From Nageia nagi (taxonomy: Eukaryota; Pinophyta): a DNA stretch of 64,000 nt. This document shows positions 18,990-31,499 of this stretch, in pieces. The notes under the pieces were generated by a model. The model was given only the letters and a program-made list of their open reading frames with translations, made no database searches and was not told the DNA's origin. The DNA lies in assembly GCA_050084985.1 (NCBI GenBank), contig JBITNC010000002.1:19282001-19346000 (forward strand), in the 5' to 3' direction. The number at the start of each line of letters is the position of its first letter. Position 1 is the first letter of the stretch. The position numbers and the translations under genes were made by a program.

Positions 18990-21779
18990 TAATATTTCCA
19001 TATGCATTTGAATTTTGAAGTGTTTTTATACAATTATCTTCATTATTTTGATTGTCATCATCATCATTAGTCTTATTGACATTTATTCTATCTGCTAATG
19101 ATTTCTAGTACACCACAACTCTATCATATGGAAACTTATCAATATCATAAGAAGAGACATATAATCATAAATAGAGTGCTAGGTTTTTATCCAACCTATT
19201 TCAAAGTTTATTTTTCACAAAATATAGTGCACTAAAGACTCTCTCATCTTCCATTGATCTTAGAATCATTGTTTGACATAGTTCATATACATGATAGTAC
19301 TTACCCATTGATTTTTGTAAAATACTACTAGGATAAAATTTCTTCTATAAATGTATAATTGCACCTATTTCTGATGGATGTGTTAGCTTTGAATATTGGT
19401 CAACCATGGTGCTCCCAAAGAAACCTAATTATTCAATTAACTATATTTTATTCAAAATACCTTATATATTCATTCCATTAATCTCAACCTCTTGGGAAAA
19501 ATGATTAACAAGAACACCAATGTGTTTGTAGTCTAAAACAAAATCCTAGAATAATGGATTTACAATACCCATTGCCTCAAGTAGATCATCTCTATGAAAC
19601 CTTTCTCTTATTTCACTTGTCAATGTATGTGATATGCTTCTTAATTTTTTTCTTGTGTTACTAATAGCCAAATCAAATCTATTCATTGTTATAGGTACTT
19701 TATAGAGTTCCTATCCTTGATAGTCTATACATATTTTGTAATAATACATAGGTATATATTTACCATGAAAACATATACACAAATCTCTTATAATATTGAA
19801 TTTTAAAAAATTATTCAAATCTCTATATTTTATAAGGTCTTTCCAATATTCAAATAATGGATCAACAAAATTACTCTCATACAACCTATCAATTTGTAAG
19901 CAGATCTATTTTCTCATTCAAATAAAATTAATAATATAAATATGTCTTTCCTAAGCTAGTTTTATTAGAAGGTTCATTTCATATAACATAGGAAAAATAC
20001 CACATAGCATAAGAAATGTGTCTAAATTTCTCATGTGAAAAAGCACATTTTAGCTGTATTTACTTCTCTTGTATTTTTGTACATAAACCTTGTAAGAGAT
20101 GGATACTCTTTGAACACTCTTTTAGTAAGTTTATACATTGAAATCCATATTGTATCTATATCCTTTAACATATTCCTACCATCTATAATATCTATTGCAA
20201 ACTCTTGAAACTTTATAAATCTTTTTGGAACTATTCATAAAATAGGAATAAAGTTCACAAACTAAATCTTCAACTTTTCCAACATCATCGTGTACACTAA
20301 CAATCTTGTATGTAAGATTTAATCTATGAACCATTTAGTGAATGGGAATTAAGTATGAGGATATTGTTGTTTGAATTCTTATACAAAGACCATTTCTTTT
20401 CCCTTGCATTATAGTAGAGTCATTAGCTCCTACACAAATTAACTTCATTACAATTTCAAAATCATCCATATTAGCAACTTCTTTTAAACTCTTGATAACA
20501 AGATTGTGAACATTCTCAACATTACAATTTTCTACCATTTTGTGAAGTTTAAGTAGGTTTGTTTTTCTCAATGACCATGAAATGTGTAAAAATGCATGCA
20601 TATCCAACTAGTGTTATCAACAGTAGTAACCTCATTAAGTGATAGTGAAATGAATTTTGCTTTTTTTCACTTTTAATCTAAGATCATCAATTTCTACTAT
20701 AGCCAAGAATTTTAACATATCCTTACCATTTCTATATGACCAATAAGTACTACGAAGGTTTTGAACATTTGTGAGCTAGATTAAGGTCTTGTAATAAATA
20801 AAATCAATCATAGGTTTCCCCTTTTTTAAAATTGTAAAAATCACATAAAACTATAGGGTCTTAGAAACTAAAATTATATTTCATTCCTTTTCAAATTGTG
20901 CAGTTATGGTTCCACCTATCTCTTGAAGGGTCTTTTTTCACTTTTGGAATTCAATCCATTCATCATAATATCTTTTTTGTGCACAATTTGAATAATCCCT
21001 TTCTTTCCTCTCTTTTTTAGTGTTTTCATCTTTATCTTTAACTTGAACATACATTATTCCACAATGTTTTTCAATTGTATGCTTCTTAAGTTGTATTTTA
21101 CATTATCTACCTAATTTACATGAATAAGAAACACATCAACACTTTGTTATTGGATCATTACTATTTTTTGTTGTACTAGTTCAATAAATTCATACTTAGA
21201 AGACCATACATCCTAAAATGATCTTCCACTAGCCCACTTGATGTTACTTTGCCTAATTCTCTTAGAAGATTGTGAACTACAAAGAGTATGTGGGTCTTTT
21301 CTAGATTCATTGTTTGGAGTATTCTCCACCCCAATTTTGATTGAGTCTAAACCTATAATGTCATTCATGTATTAATCAAATGGAGGTTCAAACATTTCAT
21401 CATTAGAAATATCTTCATTCCATGTTGATGAGGTTAAGGATTTATAGTATTTTTTGCATTGATAATTAATATATCAAATTCAAATAAAACATTCATGATT
21501 TAAAATAGTCTAAGAAAAACATAGATTAGTAGGGCACCTGGAATTTGGCAATTATCATTTTCAAGTTGTCAAGGTGTAGGATTTGCAATAGTTTCTACAT
21601 TAATATCAAATTGAAATTTGAGATTTTAAACTCACAATTTCAAACCTTATACGAAGAAGATAGATTAGTTATGTACCTGAAGGATGTGGTCACATTGATT
21701 CTTGAGATTGATTTAACAAGTTAATTAACTTTTTTGTAGCAAAATTTTGGCCTTTCTTCCAAGGAGCTTTTGATGCCAT
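18990..21779 (-). pseudogene. hAT-type (DUF4371 / TTF zinc-finger-like) transposase remnant
   Basis: On the - strand, exon 1 (21779-21677) reads MASKAPWKKGQNFATKKL and ends at a CAG|GTACAT donor. Further down come a basic zinc-finger-like region around 21200-20950 and, at 20607-20335, the open stretch MDMHAFLHISWS, NLLKLHKMVENCNVENVHNL, EIVMKLICVGANDSTIMQGKRNG, which matches the DUF4371 core of hAT-like transposases. The C-terminal end (19280-19050) reads RSMEDERVFSALYFVKNKL, the dimerisation motif of hAT proteins. The family moves DNA by cut-and-paste. Many stops and shifts break this copy. I could not find terminal inverted repeats or the 8-bp target duplication. Confidence 0.75.
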
Positions 21780-22199
21780 TTTACCTACCAAAAATAATAT
21801 TAATGTGAACAATGAGATCTGTAAAATTATTTAAAAAAAATTTATTAGAGTACATAAAAATTCACCTTATCTAGGCATATTTGCAATGAAGTTGAGCATC
21901 TATAGGGAGAAGTCAAGCATCTTTTAGATCCACATTTTTTCCTTGGAGGATCTAGTACCTGGTAGCAATGTACTTGTGAAAAATAAAAAAATCTATAAAA
22001 TATAAGTGGCTTGATTCGAATTTAGTAGGGGGGGTTTACTTTGATAATTTATATAAAATATATATGGAAGATATAAAATTTTATCTAACCAACCAAGAAA
22101 AAAAATAAACCTAAAAAAATTAGGCTTCTAGGGCCTAAATTGATGGGCCCAGAAATAGCAAATTAAAAAAATCAAAATCCTTAAAAATATTGAGTTTAC
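21780..22199. other. AT-rich spacer
   Basis: No gene is seen. The words GTTGAGCATCTATAGG and TCAAGCATCTTTTAG at 21890-21925 again recall the palindromic array. A local GC patch, GGGCCTAAATTGATGGGCCC, near 22130 is a short inverted repeat. Confidence 0.45.
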
Positions 22200-24150
22200 T
22201 ATAAATCACCGCTATGTATTTCCCTATTCAGCATCCTCCACTGACCTCTCCATCCCATACAAATCAAGTGGATCAAGTCTCACTTTGATCTACCATGTTA
22301 AGTAAGTCTTGTCAAATTGAAGACCATTAGGATCCTCATCCACTTTGATATTTGATTCACTCCTTGACCCATGGTCCTAGGGAGGCATCCATTCCTCCAC
22401 CCATTTGAAGGGAGTCTCATAAAGTTTAGGGTCAAGTTCCCTATACCTCCCAATCCTAATAATAAACTTGCATTCTGGTTGAATGCCTTATCTCTAACCA
22501 AACTATCTTTGAACCCTTTCAAGCCTATATGGTTCCATAAAAGTCTTATATGTTTGCAAATAATACATTGTATGCTTCTAGTTTAGCTCATCCCTTGGTT
22601 CATTTTTCCAATAAGGTGTGGTCACATCCAAAGTGATGAGTTAGTCTTATTTCTTAAGCTCATAAGTTAACAAAATAATAAAACTAAACCATGCAAAGTA
22701 AGTGTTTTACCACCTATCAAGACATCCATCACTTTCCTATAAGCTTCCATGGTCTTATGGACCCATGTAATCTTCCCATTCTTGTCCCATTGATACCATG
22801 ATGGATGATCAATATGTATTCCATGTAGAGAAATATCCCTAGGTCTCACCATCACAATATGTTCATAAGCCCAACATTGTAGCACAAATGAGTGTGTCAC
22901 CCTCTTACCACTCTTCTACATGCACCATCACAAATTTATGTAGGTCATGGTAGATATTAGCAATAATATAAGATACCCATGCATAACAATGACCCTACAT
23001 CATCTCATAGACCACTTGTATCAACCCTAGTGGTAACACCTCATGATTCTTGACTAGATACATGATGCTATCAATGCATATCACCATAACCAATTGCACC
23101 TACTTGAATCTCTTCATCTTGCTCTTCAAAGCATGATGAAGGAAGGTACCTTTCTTGCCCTCATGAAATTATTGAAACACTATAAGCCAATTGGTTGACT
23201 TTTTGCAATGGTCATCTATTATTCCCTCATCAAATAATATGGATCTCCTCTTCATAGGCACCCATAAAATACTATGAACATCCTTAAGAATGATGGTAAT
23301 ATCCCCAATAGGAAGATGAAATGTGTTGGTCCTTTTGTATCACCTCTCCATAATGGTCATGAATAGCTTCTTATCTACTCAAACATTTGGGGCATGGAGG
23401 AGCCATCCCATACCAACATGCTGAAGCACACCCATCTCCTTCTTCATGAGATTATCCTTCATGACTAAGCATTTCTTTCAACTTTGATACTTAGGCTTAG
23501 GATTCATGAGAAACTTGAGACATTGAAAGAATAAAAAGATAAGGTATGCATTAGTTTAAAAGTAATTTTAAATAAAGTAAATGTATAAAAACTTTATTCA
23601 TGTATTTTTAGCACACACTAAGCAATACCACAATTCATTGTACACTTTCCCATCTAGGTATCTACTTTGCTACACTAGCACTTGTGCTAATGATAGAAAT
23701 TTCATTGGGTATTCTAATCCCCATTCTCGTAAAATTTGGAGGCAAACTCCATTTACCCCTGCAATTGCCTAAAAACATGGTCTAGCATGCTAAAGGCTAC
23801 TCTAGAAGAAAAAATGACTAAGCCCTACCTATAAAAAATCCTAGCCTGGGATATACCATGATTTTGCTTAGTTATCCCATTTTTCATGAGAATTTCATGA
23901 AATAAACCAATAGAAATATTTAAAACACCTATGAGATGTTTAGATACTTTGTTTTGTCATAAGAGATAGGCCCTATGATTCTCTTTCTTAGTAATCTTCA
24001 TACTAGAATACCAAATTGCTTTAAAACTATGGTAAAAGTAAATGAAATTGGACCAAATTAATATAATTAGTAAACTCAATCACTTACCTCATAATGATGA
24101 TCATCTAAATAAGCTCACTCAACTGCTCTTGGACTAAAGCTCAAATGCCA
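22200..24150 (-). pseudogene. third, divergent antisense PMD-like gene
   Basis: On the - strand a first-exon end reads WHLSFSPRAVE, one stop, AYLDDHHYE and meets a consensus GAG|GTAAGTG donor at 24087. The second part starts near 23520 with FLMNPKPKYQS and carries the PMD-like core MTIMERWYKRTNTFHLPIGD, ITIILKDVHSILWVP. It then reads GHCYAWVSYIIANIYHDL, and at 22900-22667 CWAYEHIVMVRP and GIHIDHPSWYQWDKNGK. Order and motifs match the antisense genes of copies A and B, but the sequence is far diverged and the intron is longer. It probably belonged to the Tat-like element whose polypurine tract is at 25634. Small + strand frames here are shadows. Confidence 0.65.
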
Positions 24151-24840
24151 AATGGTGAAAGTGAAAAGTAAGTCACTATTTGGTCTATTTAACACCAAAT
24201 TAGGATATATTTCATAAGGCAAGTGTTAAATCAATACCATCACTCACCTATCATACCCTCAAAACATGTGTTTTCCTACCTCTTGAATCATTCAAGCCAA
24301 GTGCTAAAAAATCTTGCACCTAAAATCATAATAGATCCTTGCATTCAGGCTCACCTTAATGCCTATGCTAGGTACTAATGTTTGTTATATCATTCTTGAA
24401 TATTCACAACCTCAATCCAAAAATTATAATCCCTCCATCTACATGTGATCTAAAAATCACTCTATGACTAACATTTTTTGAAGAATCAAGATTTTCTAGG
24501 TACAAATGAACATCCAATCAAAGAATAATGCATTTCTTGCATGTTCATTCTTGGGTTTAACCCATTCATTATAAAATCAAGAACTCCATCAGACAATATT
24601 AGGTATGAAAATGTTCTTTTTAGAATTATATATCATGCTATAGGATGCAACTTCCAAAGTAGAAGCATATGTTACAAAATCACTAGTGCAAGTGCTAAAG
24701 CTAGCTTGGACATTGAGCTACAAAGGCATTAATCAGGCCAAATCATAGCACAATAGCATAAGAGGTAAGTCATAGGGAGTATTCCTAACCTTATCTTTAC
24801 TTTTCTTTAATCATTCATATTATTGGGAAATATTCAATTT
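24151..24840. other. non-coding 3' segment of the third Tat-like element
   Basis: I see no supportable gene in this stretch. The frame at 24541-24732 has no recognisable motif. By position it is the segment between the antisense gene and the polypurine tract. Confidence 0.45.
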
Positions 24841-25260
24841 AATCATCATTGAGTCACATTTGTTGATTGGGTCTCAACTAACCATCACTCTTAATCACAT
24901 CTAAGGATGAGGTGTGTATTTCTTAATGATGATTACATCTCATGTCAATATCTAAGAATGAGGCATGTACCTCATGATGATGAATAACATATCACATAAC
25001 ATAGATAGGAAATATTCAAACCACCTTTGTCTTTGAGTCACCTTTTTTGGTTGGGTCTCAACTAATCATCACCATATCACTCTTTTTAATTCATATGTTG
25101 CATTTAGGAATGGGGCATGTATCTCATGATGATATCAACATATATGGTTTTGATTACATGTGTTCCATCTAGGAATGGGGCATGTACTCCATGATGATGT
25201 GGACACACCTTTATCATGATTATCTTATGTATGCATCTAAGAATGAAACATTAAGTATTT
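24840..25260 (+). repeat. degenerate tandem repeats before the polypurine tract
   Basis: A unit like CATCTAGGAATGGGGCATGTATCTCATGATGAT recurs at about 24897, 24948, 25098, 25168 and 25233. A second word, GAGTCACxTTTxTTGxTTGGGTCTCAACTAA, occurs at about 24850 and 25033, 183 bases apart, so a larger unit was duplicated too. The small + frame at 25182 only reflects the repeat. Confidence 0.75.
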
Positions 25261-25633
25261 ATGTATTTAGTTTCCTCAAGATGATATATGCATATTATAT
25301 TTATTTCATCCTTGCTTCATTATTGCTATATTATTTGATGAAATACTATGATATTTTCTATTACTATTTAATGTTATATCTTTTATGAGTTAACAATCAT
25401 ATATGTGTTTGGAAGTGTTTGCCTCTCATTTTTAGGATCATTATTGCTCTTGGTTGACTCTACTACATGCTAAGCCATTATACATCATAACAAGTAAAAG
25501 AAGGGGCAATATATATCATCAAATCCTTGATTATTTGATAGCTAAACTAGGGAAGTATTAACATTTTCTTCTCTTTACCTTTACTTTCTTTGCAAGCATA
25601 ATACCATTTCATGATTCATTTTCATTATACTTA

Positions 25634-25647
25634 CAAAGGGGTGCATC
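25634..25647 (+). promoter_or_regulatory. polypurine tract of the third Tat-like element
   Basis: ACAAAGGGGTGCATC-like sequence stands right before TATTGACACCTAAAATTG, which matches the LTR start TGTAGACACCTAAAAATG of copy A if its second base is a mutated G. Confidence 0.6.
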
Positions 25648-26480
25648 TATTGACACCTAAAATTGTTTCCTTAATAAGGTCCCACTTAGGTCCAAATTAA
25701 ATACATATTTAATCACATTTAATGATATTTTATCTTATTATCATATATTTCTTGGGTTGTGTTCTTATACTTTATGTTAGGTATACCAAGACGACTACTA
25801 CCTTCACATAAGGAGTCAAATGGAAAATCATGCCTAATATAAATAATTCTAACCTAGGGAAAGCATATCAAGATTACACCTCGATAGCTAGTATGCTACA
25901 CTTAGGTATTTATAAACATTACCTATTGAGATTGAAATGTTGTTATCACTCAAGTGAGTATTTGTTATCCACATTCGTGACCATATGATCTATTTGACTT
26001 GTCATCATATCTACTATCATTGATCCTTTTTTGTGAACCTCATTCTTTAGGATCAGTAGTTCCCATGCTGAGCTCTGTGAGATTAGATCCTACACTAGTG
26101 TTTCTTTTGCTATTGGCTATGGGTTCACACATCAAGATCATCACTCTTCAAAAATTTCATCTATCATATCCTTGAACTTGATATAGGTAATGACACATAG
26201 GTATTCATATTTCACTTGACTCCTTTCTCTTTAGTACATGTAGTTATGTTTTACATCTTGACATCAATGCAATTTTATTATTCTATTACTACACTATTAA
26301 TATCCCTTATTCATGTATGTTTATAGAAGTTAATTAGCTTGGGTTCATCATATAAATAAAATGTATATGTGCTTTTAGGTCATTTAGAGGTAAACCAAGG
26401 TGTACCAAAATAAATATCAAAGTTATATTGGTATAAACAATATAATATTTACATGTGAATGTTAACCTTATTATTACTTA
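25648..26480 (+). repeat. probable 3' LTR of the third Tat-like element (right end uncertain)
   Basis: The start is placed by the polypurine tract and by similarity to the copy A LTR start. No partner LTR is in the window, so the right border is a guess from the 886-bp length of copy B and from the start of protease/RT-like coding sequence of another element after about 26500. No gene is seen in it. Confidence 0.45.
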
Positions 26481-26499
26481 GCTCATACTAGGGGTAACC

Positions 26500-26997
26500 A
26501 AAAACATTCAACACCCATAAAACCCAAAAAATGAATGCCTTTAGTAACTATGAGATTGGTAAAGAGACCTATTAAGGCCAATAAAAAGTTCATATTGCTT
26601 ATAATCAAAGTTTCAAGAAAATATTTTATCACAATAGGATGACTACTAGTCCTTTGCATAGAAATAGACTACTAACTATTCCCCTTAAAGCATTTGGTCC
26701 ACCAATAATTCATTTCCAAGAGAATCAAATACAAGGACTTTTGTATGAGTTTTAGGAAGTATTTATAGAGGCATCAAGGTTATACCCTAAATAAGATATT
26801 CAACTTGAGATATAATTACTGCTTGATTCCCCCTTCCAAAAAAGGGTTATATGATCAATTAGTTTTGGAGCAAGAGGAGATCAAGAATAAAATTTAGGAG
26901 CTAGTAAACTAGGGTGTGATCATACATAGTACATCTCCATGTGGATTACCTATTGTGCTAGTCCAAAACAAGGATGGTTTGTGGAGGATGTACATTG
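26500..26997 (+). pseudogene. gypsy host element, left piece: pre-RT and RT start
   Basis: Read with stops and shifts, the right part of this stretch gives a pre-RT segment and then HSTSPCGLPIVLVQNKDGLW and RMYI, the beginning of a Ty3/gypsy RT. The coding sequence is cut after the first base of the next codon by the LTR of copy B at 26998. It resumes at 44731 with the target-site copy followed by DYRDL. This element was therefore here before copy B arrived. The left part (26500-26780) has only weak coding signs. Confidence 0.8.
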
Positions 26998-27883
26998 TGT
27001 AAACACCAAAATACAATCCACTTATACACTAAAAAATCAAGAGACTTAAAATGCTAAATATTACGATACAATTGCTAGCAATTAGTAAAGGTAACCAACA
27101 TTTGCTTATGATCATCGATGACTCTACAACAGAAAAATCAAAACTCAAAAAATAGAAGATGAATTGTGAGTTTAATCCTCTCTATAAAAGTATAGATAGA
27201 GAGGGTTAGTCATTACTTACATTGTCATCAAATGTGAAATTCCTTTGGTTATTCAAGCTAGTGATAAACTTTGATTCCTTTTTTTTTATCCTTCTAGAAT
27301 TCCAAAAATGCCCATTAAAAAATCTATAATACATGAAGTAGATATATAAAAAGAGAGGTGAAAAATTGAAGTAGACTTATGCTACTAAAATGAAGATTGA
27401 ATTGTGAGGTTTAATTTTATTTTGATTATTATTATATTCTTTTCTCCCTTATGTTAAGATTTCAAAAAAGTACATGTATGCTTTAGTGTGTTGTTTAAGC
27501 ATGTGTGTAGAGTTCATAGGTATTAAGATGTAGCAGAATTCAAAAAGTATTACAAATACAAATGAAAAAAAGCTAGAACCTAAGAAAGTGATTCAAATTA
27601 ATCATAAAATTTGAAATCACACAATCACTAATGTCTTGATATTGGGTGTTAGCATTTCATCTCAATTGCCAGAGTTTTGATAAAGGGTCATCGATAACCC
27701 TCCATCTATATACTCCATATAGTTTATTTTATATATATATTTTGAGAAAAGCCCTTTCACAAGGAAATTGGATCTAGTGATCTAAAATATGTAATACCAA
27801 GGTCTTCCAAAAAATAAATAAAATTTTATTTTGTATTAATATGTTTGTCTTATTTTCTAACAGGGTTGATTTTTTGACTGACA
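26998..27883 (+). repeat. 5' LTR of copy B
   Basis: It runs from TGTAAACACC to GACTGACA and aligns along its whole length with 43847-44732. The expected TATA box at about 27324 reads TATAATAC, one A shorter than TATAAATAC in the 3' LTR, so the promoter copy that drove the element may be damaged. Confidence 0.92.
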
Positions 27884-27886
27884 TTT

Positions 27887-27905
27887 TTGGTGCTAGGAGG
27901 GCTGA
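27887..27905 (+). promoter_or_regulatory. probable primer binding site of copy B
   Basis: TTGGTGCTAGGAGGGCTGA starts three bases after the LTR end and begins with TGG, as expected for pairing with the CCA end of a tRNA. I could not assign the tRNA by eye. Confidence 0.6.
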
Positions 27906-29414
27906 ACCTTTGAAGATAGGAAGATTGCTTTGTCTTATTTAATTCTAATTTCTCTATCATCTGTTATCAATATGATTTATCCATTCTACTAACTTTGAAT
28001 TCTATAATCTATTTTTTTGTAAGAACTCTACATGAAATGCTAGCAATTATAGATAGATGTTGGTGATTGATATTGAATGCTAGTGATTGATATAGAATTT
28101 TAGCAATTGGAATATAGGTGTCATAATACCCTTTCACATTTCAATATTTAGGCACTAAATGAAAAGAGGTAAATAATATACAATGTGTCTATGATTTCTT
28201 TGTTTAGAGTGCATACAAGAAAGAGTAGATGAAACGTTAAATTTATTTTACATATGAAAAGTTATTTGATATTTAAGTGCTTTTTTGGGTTCCTTTTAGG
28301 GATCGTTATACTTATATAAAAAACTTTTGTTATCTTATCCAAATATGCTCTCCCTTTACACTAAAAGGTGATCTTAGGTGACTAAAATGGATTTGATAAT
28401 GAAAAATAAATGAACCTTTTTCATATTTTAAAATAATTTAGAAAGAATTAAATTAAGTTACTTCCATAATTGGAAGGAGTAAACAAATCATAATTAAGTT
28501 TGGAATGAACTTAAGGTAAAAGAATCAAGATTTTGGGTAGTTAAATCATTAAAATAGTACATTAATTATTTGGGATCATTTTCACACTTAAAATTTTCAT
28601 TTGCTAAGTAGGCCTATGCTCTTGTACTATTAGTGATCCTGATCAAGCTGAGAAAAGAACAAAAGAGGAAATGAATTCACTTTATTTTGGAATAAACATC
28701 ACATTAACACTCTTGAAGATGTCTACCCTTACCACTCCAATGGAGATTGAAGGGATATGTAACTCTTAGAGGAGTAATTGAATCTCATTTTAATTAATTT
28801 ATCTACACATAATGGCTTCTTACTAAGTCTACCCTTACCACTCCAATAGAGGTCGAATGTTGAATGTGACTAGTAAGAAGAGGTAATTTACCACACATAT
28901 TACTTCTACAATTGGAAGGAGTTAATGAATCTCATTTAAAGCTAGTTAATGAATCTCACTTAACATAATAACTAAAAATAACAATGGGTGTTTTTATATT
29001 AAGATTCATTTAATTAAAATTTTATTTGTATCACATTAAAATAAAGATAAAAATAGACATGAATGTTTTGCAGGGATAGTTTGCATATGTATATTTTATC
29101 TATTAAGTTGCATTTCATGAGACTTTTATATTTTATTTGTTATATATAAGTATATTTTTAAGTACCAAGCTATGACTTCATTTTAGACAAAATTTAGTAA
29201 TACCAGCCTACCCTATTAAAATACCTTACTAGAACAACAAATTTAGGAAAAACTAAATTACATTAAAAAAAATAAATATATACATATAAAAAATAAACAT
29301 ACCAATAAGTATATGTATGCATGTAGGATGTTTGTGTATAATTATTTTCTTGTACACATAAAAATCACAAAAGTTAAAAAATATAGCTTAGTTGCATTCT
29401 ATGTTTTTTGAAAT
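27906..29414 (+). other. untranslated leader of copy B
   Basis: No coding frame is seen in about 1.5 kb between primer site and gag. At 28041-28110 there is a cluster of repeats with GTTGGTGATTGATATTGAATG and GCTAGTGATTG, the same word family as in the LTRs and 3' region. Near 28735-28870 the phrase CTACCCTTACCACTCCAAT occurs twice. Such long leaders are usual in Tat elements. Confidence 0.6.
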
Positions 29415-30300
29415 ATGGTCCAAAATCATTCACAAATAGCTTGACAAGGTAGAGAAGTTCCAAGTTCTATTAAGTTAGAAGAAATAAATAGAACTAGTTT
29501 ATATTCACTACAACAAGTTCCACATTATGAATCTAATATTGGACCATTACTTCAAGAAGTGTATCCAAAAGATTTTGAAACTAATCCAATTCAAGAATCT
29601 TTTGAAAAATAAAATATTGAAAGATTTAATACAACATAAGAAACATATATGGAGCATGATCTTACGTTGATAGAAACTAGAAGAAAATTAAATTAGTTAT
29701 GCATACCTAAAGCTTCTCCTCATGTTCATAGTATTTATCCATGTGGTACTCATCATGATTTAGATGAATTACCTTTAGAATCATCTATACAAATCCCAAA
29801 TGAATTAAAACTCCCATTGAGTACACATACAGTTGACCCTATATTGCAAAAGTGAGTGTTTAAACCAAAGTATGTAAAAGTTAAGAAATATTTATCGAAT
29901 GGATCATTTATTCTTTTTTATGTTCGATGATCAGATTATACACCATCAACAATTTTAAGAGAGATGCAAGACATGTATGATAAGGTATCTATGCATATAG
30001 CTAGTCTTATGTCACAAAATTTAGAAGGATTTACTTTGTTTTATAATCCTTATCAGCTTTTGCAACCTAAAAAAAACCCATATAATAATCTCATTACATC
30101 AACAATGCACTCAAATTTGGAAATTGTGCCATTTAAAAAATTATTAGAGTTACAAGAATCTAGTAGTAAATGACTAATGTTAAAACCAATTCCTCCATAT
30201 ATGCATACAAAGGAAAAAGTATTACCAAAAATTACACAAGAAGAGTTTCAACAAAACTTACAAGGATATGATTGAGCTTTAGAAGAAAAAAAGAACAAGA
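29415..30300 (+). pseudogene. copy B gag, N-terminal part
   Basis: The frame opens with ATG at 29415 (MVQNHSQIA) and runs through several stops to KYVKVKKYLSNGSFILFY, TILREMQDMYDKVSMHIASL and the open stretch 29964-30173. The stops fit Gln, Trp or Arg codons changed by one transition. There is no known domain in this part; by position it is the matrix-like region of Gag. Confidence 0.65.
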
Positions 30301-31480
30301 GTTAATTAAATTTACTCAATAATATCCAATACCTTTTCAACAAACAAGAGATCCTCAAGTTGTATTACAAGCTTCTGATATTCAACAATAATTTCCATCT
30401 CAAATTCATAATACATCAGAGATGAACCAACAATTCTAAATGCCATCACAAATATAATACAACTTAGGTATGCCACAAGAAAATCAAAATCTTAAAACAC
30501 ATAGATATGAATATATATTGGATATGTCTCAACAAAGTCAAACTCCTATAAGACCACAAGTGCAAACACAAGGTCATATTGTATAGGTACAACAAAAAGA
30601 AAAATAACCAATGTATCAATAACAAGCTAGTATTATTCATACAACAAGTTAGCTAATTCAAAGTACAATACCAATATTACAAACTCTAAAAGCACAAACC
30701 TTATCATCATAAGCACAAAACATACAAGTAAATCCCCATTACAAATCAACACAAGGATTAGCTTTAGGTGGTAAAAAAAATCAACCACAAAAATTCATGT
30801 CTTATGTACAAAAAGGATAATCTATTCCTCAAATAATTATTTTACAACAAGTGCCTCAACAAAAGTAGATTCAAGCAACACCACATCAATATCAAACTTC
30901 ATATCAACAACCATAAGTTCAATTATAACAACCTATATTTCAAAATAGATATTTACCTATTCAACAAAAAAAATTCACCAGTTATTCAACCATCTCAAAA
31001 TCAACAAGTGGTTCCGCAATTTCAACAACAATCATATACTCAACAACCAAATCAACAAGCTATATCTTATCCCCAAGTGCAAGGTAAATTACCAAATTAT
31101 CAACTTATCACACAAATGTCACCTTAAGGTCAAAATATACAATATCAATGTATGATCCAACAATAACAACCATAGTATGTACAACAAATTTATCAAGTAC
31201 CACAACCATTTCAAGTAATGGGAACTTCACAACAAATTCCTCAAACACAAATGTTAACTTATCAACAACCATAACAAAAAGTTATTCCTTATAATCAAGG
31301 TTATTATAGATTACTACTAGAAGTCTCCCAAGGATATGAAGAAGAAAATGATCCCAAAATTATTTTAGCCAAAATTCAACCAAAAATGAGTAAAGAAGAT
31401 AATGAGGTAACAAAATAGTTAAAAGAGATAGAAGAAGTATTGCTTAAAGAGAAAAAGGATAGCCTTTTATATGAGATAAT
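30301..31480 (+). pseudogene. copy B gag, Gln-rich linker
   Basis: For about 1.1 kb the sequence is full of CAA codons, reading stretches such as PQFQQQSYTQQPNQQAISYP and QVPQPFQVMGTSQQIPQTQ. Many of the Gln codons have become TAA or TAG. There is a change of frame near 30970. The linker joins the N-terminal part to the capsid-like domain. Low complexity means database hits here would be uninformative. Confidence 0.7.
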
Positions 31481-31499
31481 ATATAGTAGACCAATACAT

